This document shows positions 11,301-13,873 of a stretch of DNA of 13,873 nucleotides, piece by piece. This DNA is from Phoronis ovalis (Eukaryota > Phoronida > Phoronidae): the NCBI GenBank assembly GCA_028565635.1, contig JAOXYB010035617.1, positions 1-13,873 of the forward strand, in the 5' to 3' direction. Numbering within the stretch: position 1 is the first letter of the stretch; every line of letters begins with the position of its first letter. The translations under genes were made by a program, and so were the position numbers. The notes under the pieces were generated by a model. It had not been told where the DNA came from. It saw only the letters and a list, made by a program, of their open reading frames with translations, and searched no databases.

Positions 11301-13647
11301 AGACTATGTCTCGGTGAAACCTCTATTAAAAATGAAAAACCCAATTTGCTGAAAGAAATGAAGTTAAAAACTTGAGAGTTTTTGTTATTCGGCCAAAAAC
11401 CCGACCCACACTCATCAAAACAGCAAATCAATATGTACCCTGAATATAGTGGTATTATAATGTTCAAAAAGCATAAGCGTCTGTTAAAGGTTTATCAACT
11501 TCTTGAATCATCGGAGCGTGATAGGCATCCACTAAGGGAATTCACACCTGCGAACAACAGGTCCAGAAACATAATTCAGAGGCAGTGATTATAAGATTCT
11601 GTATATATAACAGTTAATGAGACACTGTTCACTGTGCCCTCATGTCCTTAAAGCTTATTAATGGGTGAAGGCAAGTATTTACAGGTAACAATAAATGATT
11701 AATATGAAAATGTATCATAAATTATAATAATAATGTATGGTACAAATGATGAAGTTAACGATGTACTTGAAGGCCAGGAAAGATCAGTTTCAATAAAATT
11801 ACACGAGGGACTGAATCCACCTGTTTTAGACCTAGCACTTTCCAGGACTTCCATTTTCCACAGATTAGGTACTAACCCTGAATTAAAGCAATTTCTGCAT
11901 GTATCACTGTTCAGGATCTGGGTAAAAACAGTTTTGAGGACAGCAAAATATTCAGATATTCGCCAGTATAAATAGATGTACCCACTTTCCAAGGTCACAA
12001 TACCAACTACTCCATAACACCCAGCCATCTAATATAATTGTTTTTGTGGCTGCAGACATACCATGAGGTATGGAAGTGTTTTCAACTGAGTGTGTTAACC
12101 CTACACCAAATATGAAGTTGATAAAAATGGAAGTTATTGCGATGCAAAGCAGCCAATGGCTATATGACCATATACTAGGTACAATGGACATAAAAAGGAT
12201 ACCATTGTAGGCACGGCACAGCCCTCTTCTATGACACTACAAGTAGGATCTAGCCCAACCCTCTTGAAAATATATAGTTGCGCTTATTTGCATGATAGAA
12301 TCTTTTAATCTAAATGCTACCTACTTTGCCTGTTTCTAAATTTTTATTCATTATCTTTATTATTTTCTAGTGCTATATCTGAAGCCAAATATCTTAAAGC
12401 AATTCCTGACCTGACAGGGACCCACAAGGTTGAGATATTAATATTAGATAGAGGTAACATTACAGAAATTCCCAAAGATCTGTGCAACAACCTCAGAAAA
12501 CTTAAGAAACTGTAAGTATATGACTATAGAACAGTATAATAATGAAGTTATCTTGTACGTAAGACTGGTATGAGATAAATGTCTTGATTTACTCTGTTTG
12601 CCGATGCATTAGAACACAGATGGAATCACTCCTATAAGTTGTGTGTTATGTTATTTGTGGAGTGTAACTTAGTTTGAGGCATATAAATGCGTATTTTCAA
12701 AATCTTTTCAACACTACTTATACTAATGATTCTCAAAGACATATGTACTTGTAAGTGGACAGAGAAGCTCACAATATATGCAAATTTTGAACTTGTTCTG
12801 ACATCTAAATAATTATGTTTTTTCCGGTTAATATTGTTTATAAGTTTGAGTCCCCATTTTGTGTCTCTACACAGTATGGTGATTCATTTGTAGCAAAGAA
12901 CAATTGAATGACGAATAAAATATGGCATATGATCTCATTTTTAACCTGTTCAGTTAATATAGTAAATCCTGTTAATTGCACAAAATGATATACATTTACA
13001 AATATTTTTTTTGAAATTTGTAAAAGCTGCTGACATCAGCAATTTTATTTCAGTGATATGCATTCCAATATGATAATTGATATTCCTGATCTGTCCAACT
13101 GTACACAGCTCACAATACTGTAAGTATGTCTGAAACTGGCACACTCCTCAAAAACATCTGCTGCTCTAAAACTTTGGGTCACGAACCCTACTTTTTCATG
13201 CCACACCACAGATTACCCAGTGAATATTAATTTGGAAATATATATACCATTGATAGAAAAATAATTACCTAAAAGTTTTCCTCCTCGATTGGACAAATTT
13301 TTTTTCTAGATTGGAACGATAGTAGGGTAACAATCCCTCACTAAAGTTATTAACTACCTTCGAATGAATAGGCCTTTTCGTTATTTGGAAATAGCATTTG
13401 TAAGGTACTTTTCCTATTTCGATGCACTTGTAAAGTAACTGTTTCTGTATGCTTAACAAATACATAGCACAGTACAATGTTATAAATTACTTACATCTTA
13501 CAGGAACCTTGCCAATAATCAAATTCAGAGCTTGAGAAACTTTCAGTTCCATGGTCTTGGCAATCTAAAAGATTTAATCTTGTCACGAAATCGGATTAGT
13601 TATATTCCAAAGGACGCATTCCAAGGATTGGCAACTCTTCAGTATTT
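5286..13647 (+). CDS. Partial LGR4/5/6-type (type B) leucine-rich-repeat GPCR, ten ectodomain exons
   Basis: The coding join is 5286-5357, 5649-5723, 6852-6995, 7234-7305, 7702-7773, 8886-8957, 9710-9853, 12371-12511, 13054-13119 and 13504-13647, giving 1002 bases and 334 residues. I found these exons by reading LxxLxLxxNxL repeats and then placing AG and GT boundaries; every internal junction is phase 2 and the frame stays open. The 14 LRRs line up one to one, in order, with the middle LRRs of vertebrate LGR4/5/6. Shared landmarks include LWLD, AMTLA, IPDYAF, LDLNYN and IPDLTGT, plus the two short repeats that follow. By family knowledge this is the extracellular, ligand-binding part of a plasma-membrane receptor. 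Vertebrate members bind R-spondins and enhance Wnt signalling, and the insect orthologue (rickets) binds bursicon. Which ligand applies here is not shown. Signal peptide, first LRRs, hinge and seven-helix domain are outside the window. Sequons N-x-S/T occur in exons at 7234, 9710, 12371 and 13054. No promoter or start codon is visible. Confidence 0.93.
5649..5723 (+). CDS. LGR exon: one LRR of 25 residues
   Basis: The acceptor is TTTTACAG and the donor is GTGAGT at 5724. The length is 75 rather than 72 bases, so this LRR has one extra residue, most likely in the AHVSDTLEEL end of the repeat. It begins ILQDNHLTEVP, matching the MLQNNQL repeat of LGR5. A second TTACAG nine bases further in (ending 5657) would remove three codons of the LRR beta strand and is less likely. 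Confidence 0.9.
5724..6851 (+). other. LGR intron, 1128 bases, GT-AG
   Basis: It runs from GTGAGT to CTTACAG. It contains the palindrome at 6418-6496 and otherwise only AT-rich sequence with no open frame of note. Confidence 0.85.
6418..6496. repeat. Near-perfect loop-less palindrome
   Basis: The left arm 6418-6455 (38 bases) and right arm 6457-6496 (40 bases) are reverse complements with one mismatch and one two-base length difference, around a single central C at 6456. The outer 20 bases of each arm (AACAAGAATGGTGAGCAGTG and its complement) match perfectly. It could extrude as a cruciform or fold as a hairpin in RNA. With essentially no loop it does not look like a normal microRNA precursor. 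Origin unknown: a small inverted duplication or a short foldback element are both possible. Confidence 0.95.
6852..6995 (+). CDS. LGR exon: two LRRs, ends at a GC donor
   Basis: The acceptor is CCTTACAG. The exon is exactly 144 bases and encodes two LRRs, HLGDNKI... and WLDNNQLTKIP..., ending LRAM. The 3' boundary is set by frame and homology: AT before the junction plus G from the next exon gives Met in AMTLA, as in vertebrate LGRs. This requires the donor GCAAGT rather than GT. The nearby GT at 7000-7001 would add four bases, and the next exon would then run into a stop after four codons. Confidence 0.9.
6996..7233 (+). other. GC-AG intron of the LGR gene
   Basis: The 238-base intron starts GCAAGT and ends TTTTTCAG. 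The boundary is fixed by the 144-base two-LRR exon before it, the shared phase 2, and the AMTLA motif restored across the junction. GC-AG introns are a known minority class handled by the major spliceosome. The other eight complete introns here start with GT. Confidence 0.88.
7234..7305 (+). CDS. LGR exon: one LRR with IPDYAF
   Basis: The acceptor is TTTTTCAG and the donor is GTAAGT at 7306; the length is 72 bases. It reads TLAHNSITEIPDYAF and then RNNTNLEIL. The IPDYAF block is identical to vertebrate LGR5. NNT is an N-glycosylation sequon close to where vertebrate LGR5 has NLS in the same repeat. Confidence 0.93.
7306..7701 (+). other. LGR intron, 396 bases, GT-AG
   Basis: It runs from GTAAGT to TTTTTTCAG. 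AT-rich; nothing else recognised in it. Confidence 0.85.
7702..7773 (+). CDS. LGR exon: one LRR
   Basis: The acceptor is TTTTTTCAG and the donor is GTAAGT at 7774; the length is 72 bases. It reads NLKNNQVSQIGSNAF and ends LKIL. The position corresponds to the HLHNNRIHSLG repeat of vertebrate LGR5, including the unusual Gly instead of Pro after the variable segment. Confidence 0.92.
7774..8885 (+). other. LGR intron, 1112 bases, GT-AG
   Basis: It runs from GTAAGT to TTTACAG. AT-rich. A possible reverse-transcriptase scrap lies at about 8430-8513; nothing else is recognised. The open frame at 8464-8706 is in a different frame from that scrap and looks random. Confidence 0.8.
8430..8513 (+). 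pseudogene. Possible non-LTR reverse transcriptase relic (YAND for YADD)
   Basis: The + frame through 8463 reads TQSLFYANDLLVFITVDQRL and then a stop. This resembles the catalytic region of LINE-type reverse transcriptases, where the active site is Y/F-A-D-D followed by hydrophobic residues. Here the first catalytic Asp is Asn, and only about 27 codons remain. Chance similarity cannot be excluded. Confidence 0.3.
8886..8957 (+). CDS. LGR exon: one LRR with LDLNYN
   Basis: The acceptor is GTTTACAG and the donor is GTAAGT at 8958; the length is 72 bases. Its start, joined to the last Leu of the previous exon, reads LDLNYNHISEFP. This is very close to the LDLNYNNLDEFP repeat of vertebrate LGR5. 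One Cys follows the EFP. Confidence 0.93.
8958..9709 (+). other. LGR intron, 752 bases, GT-AG
   Basis: It runs from GTAAGT to TTATAAG. Short open frames on both strands (9022-9204 plus, 9172-9399 minus) match no family I know. No repeat structure is obvious. Confidence 0.8.
9710..9853 (+). CDS. LGR exon: two LRRs
   Basis: The acceptor is TTTTATAAG, a modest site with an AT-rich tract, and the donor is GTAAGT at 9854. The exon is 144 bases. The first LRR reads IIGNNRLTDIPDKAFKGNSN and the second begins QLQGNQIHSVGHKAF and ends LEKI. Both match successive LGR5 repeats with IPEKAF and FVGRSAF. NLT is a sequon. The exon precedes the largest intron. Confidence 0.92.
10178..10207. repeat. Short hairpin
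   Basis: TAAAAGATGC at 10178-10187 and GCATCTTTTA at 10198-10207 form a perfect 10-base stem with a 10-base A/T loop. It lies between copies of the degenerate repeat. No function is implied. Confidence 0.6.
10295..10308 (-). promoter_or_regulatory. DR1-type nuclear receptor motif match, within a repeat
   Basis: TGACCTTTGACCCC is, on the minus strand, a direct repeat of GGGTCA and AGGTCA spaced by one base. This is the consensus type bound by HNF4, RXR and COUP-TF family receptors. It sits inside a dispersed repeat copy, so the match may be incidental. Weaker versions occur near 10057-10069 and 10531-10542. Confidence 0.3.
10647..10673 (+). repeat. Polypurine run
   Basis: A 27-base run of only A and G ends the last copy of the degenerate repeat and lies 32 bases before the SLC22-type exon. 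It replaces the pyrimidine tract normally expected upstream of a splice acceptor on this strand. Confidence 0.8.
10706..11127 (+). CDS. Single SLC22-type (organic ion transporter) exon inside an LGR intron; partial or orphan
   Basis: The frame is open from 10706 for 140 codons plus two bases. It reads WNLICGREWFVGIVTTVQMI..., then GQIGDIFGRKK and RFLCGFSAGG, then EYIGGRYRIFGN, and ends LLSWW if the final codon is completed by G. This covers transmembrane helices 2 to about 5 of an SLC22 major-facilitator transporter. The GxxxDxxGRK motif A lies in the helix 2-3 loop. An AG precedes it (CCCTAATAG) and a consensus GTAAGT follows at 11128, so it looks like a bounded exon. The polypyrimidine tract is weak because a purine run lies just upstream. 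The helix 1/extracellular-loop exon and the PESPRWLL exon expected in SLC22 genes were not found between 9854 and 12370. It may be a duplicated exon stranded in the LGR intron, part of a nested gene with distant exons, or a retrocopy fragment. No stop or frameshift breaks it, so it is recent or still under selection. Confidence 0.8.
11128..11698. other. Unassigned sequence downstream of the SLC22-type exon
   Basis: It starts with a consensus donor GTAAGT. TTCGGCCAAAAA occurs twice, near 11258 and 11389. An open frame 11382-11588 on the + strand ends RNIIQRQ and a stop; it is basic in its second half but matches nothing I recognise. No continuation of the SLC22 domain is found here. Confidence 0.5.
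11699..12191. repeat. Possible degraded mobile-element segment with open frames on both strands
   Basis: The segment is less AT-rich than its surroundings. It has overlapping open frames at 11733-11975 (+), 11699-12028 (-) and 11952-12191 (-). The minus-strand product includes CFNSGLVPNLWKMEVLESAR, which I cannot assign to a family. Base composition and length hint at an inserted element, but no terminal repeats or target duplication are seen. Confidence 0.25.
12371..12511 (+). CDS. LGR exon: two LRRs with IPDLTGT
   Basis: The acceptor is TTTTCTAG and the donor is GTAAGT at 12512. The length is 141 bases (47 residues), the same residue count as the matching stretch of vertebrate LGR5. It reads AISEAKYLKAIPDLTGT and then EILILDRGNITEIPKDLCNN. 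The PDLTGT block and the Cys-Asn in the second LRR are hallmarks of type B LGRs. This exon is the best single piece of family evidence. Confidence 0.94.
12512..13053 (+). other. LGR intron, 542 bases, GT-AG
   Basis: It runs from GTAAGT to ATTTCAG. A second GTAAGT at about 12751 is not preceded by LRR-like or SLC22-like coding sequence. Nothing else recognised. Confidence 0.85.
13054..13119 (+). CDS. LGR exon: one short 22-residue LRR
   Basis: The acceptor is TATTTCAG and the donor is GTAAGT at 13120. The length is 66 bases, so the LRR has 22 residues, as in the DLPSFSVC repeat of vertebrate LGR5. It reads DMHSNMIIDIPDLSNCTQL. The Cys is conserved with vertebrate LGRs, and NCT is a possible sequon. 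Confidence 0.91.
13120..13503 (+). other. LGR intron, 384 bases, GT-AG
   Basis: It runs from GTAAGT to CTTACAG. AT-rich; the minus-strand open frame at 13265-13477 looks random. Confidence 0.85.
13504..13647 (+). CDS. LGR exon: two LRRs, last exon in window
   Basis: The acceptor is ATCTTACAG and the donor is GTAAGT at 13648; the length is 144 bases. The first LRR reads NLANNQIQSLRNFQFHGL and the second begins ILSRNRISYIPKDAF and ends LQYL. They correspond to the repeats just before the final LRRs and hinge of vertebrate LGR5. The gene continues past the window end in phase 2. Confidence 0.92.
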
Positions 13648-13873
13648 GTAAGTAACATTGTGAGGAAGTCATTAAATTAGAGACAGAAAACTTTTTTCAT
13701 TTTAATTGTCAGCATTAATTGTCACTCGCTGATGGCAGCCACTAATAAATCTGGGTACCTTGTTATAGGTACTGCATTGGTCAAATGGTAATTTAGTATA
13801 AGGACACAATTGATTTTCCCATCCACTTCTATAGCAATTCCATGTACGGTAATTCTTCTCAAATTCGTACAAA

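Larger units (their letters stand above)
9854..12370 (+). other. Largest LGR intron, 2517 bases, GT-AG
   Basis: It runs from GTAAGT to TTTTCTAG. In order it holds a degenerate repeat array (about 9925-10651), the SLC22-type exon (10706-11127), unassigned sequence with short open frames (11128-11640), and a segment with overlapping open frames on both strands (about 11699-12191). It is the only intron here with foreign coding content. Confidence 0.85.

Noticed and set aside
11382-11588. Open frame as a C-terminal SLC22 or other gene exon
   Set aside because: It has no transporter helices or known tail motif, no clear acceptor, and is left unassigned.
12749-12756. GTAAGT as the donor of an unseen exon
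   Set aside because: The preceding sequence is not LRR-like or SLC22-like and has no clear acceptor.
1-13873. CRISPR array, tRNA, rRNA or prokaryotic genes
   Set aside because: No regularly spaced direct repeats, cloverleaf, rRNA blocks or long prokaryotic open frames were seen.

Overview
The window looks like nuclear DNA from an invertebrate animal. It is strongly AT-rich (roughly two thirds A+T or more by eye) and has no prokaryotic gene organisation. Its coding information sits in short exons flanked by eukaryotic splice sites. The main gene and the dispersed repeats containing direct TGACCT-type half-sites suggest a lophotrochozoan, perhaps a mollusc. The phylum is inference and cannot be proved from this window.

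The main feature is a partial gene on the + strand for a leucine-rich-repeat G-protein-coupled receptor of the LGR4/5/6 (type B, bursicon-receptor/rickets) family. Ten exons between 5286 and 13647 total 1002 bases, or 334 residues. They encode 14 consecutive leucine-rich repeats (LRRs) of the ectodomain. Every internal junction is phase 2, and most exons are 72 bases (one LRR) or 144 bases (two LRRs). The diagnostic short repeat containing IPDLTGT is present. The N-terminal signal and cap, the first LRR(s), the last LRRs, the hinge and the seven-helix domain all lie outside the window. One intron (6996-7233) uses a GC-AG splice pair.

Region by region: 1-5285 has no recognisable exon. It is AT-rich intron or intergenic DNA and holds a pair of 0.4 kb inverted repeat arms (2234-2634 and 4541-4941). 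From 5286 to 9853 there are seven LGR exons. The intron at 5724-6851 contains a nearly perfect 79-base palindrome (6418-6496), and the intron at 7774-8885 contains a possible reverse-transcriptase relic. The largest intron (9854-12370) carries a degenerate repeat array and then a single intact SLC22-type (organic ion transporter) exon (10706-11127). That exon has an AG before it and a consensus GTAAGT after it, but no other SLC22 exon is seen nearby. From 12371 to 13647 there are three more LGR exons, and 13648-13873 is the start of the next intron.

There is no operon, CRISPR array, RNA gene or complete gene. The points most worth checking are the SLC22 exon stranded inside the LGR intron, the loop-less palindrome, the GC-AG intron, and the partial retention of positions that contact R-spondin in vertebrate LGR5.
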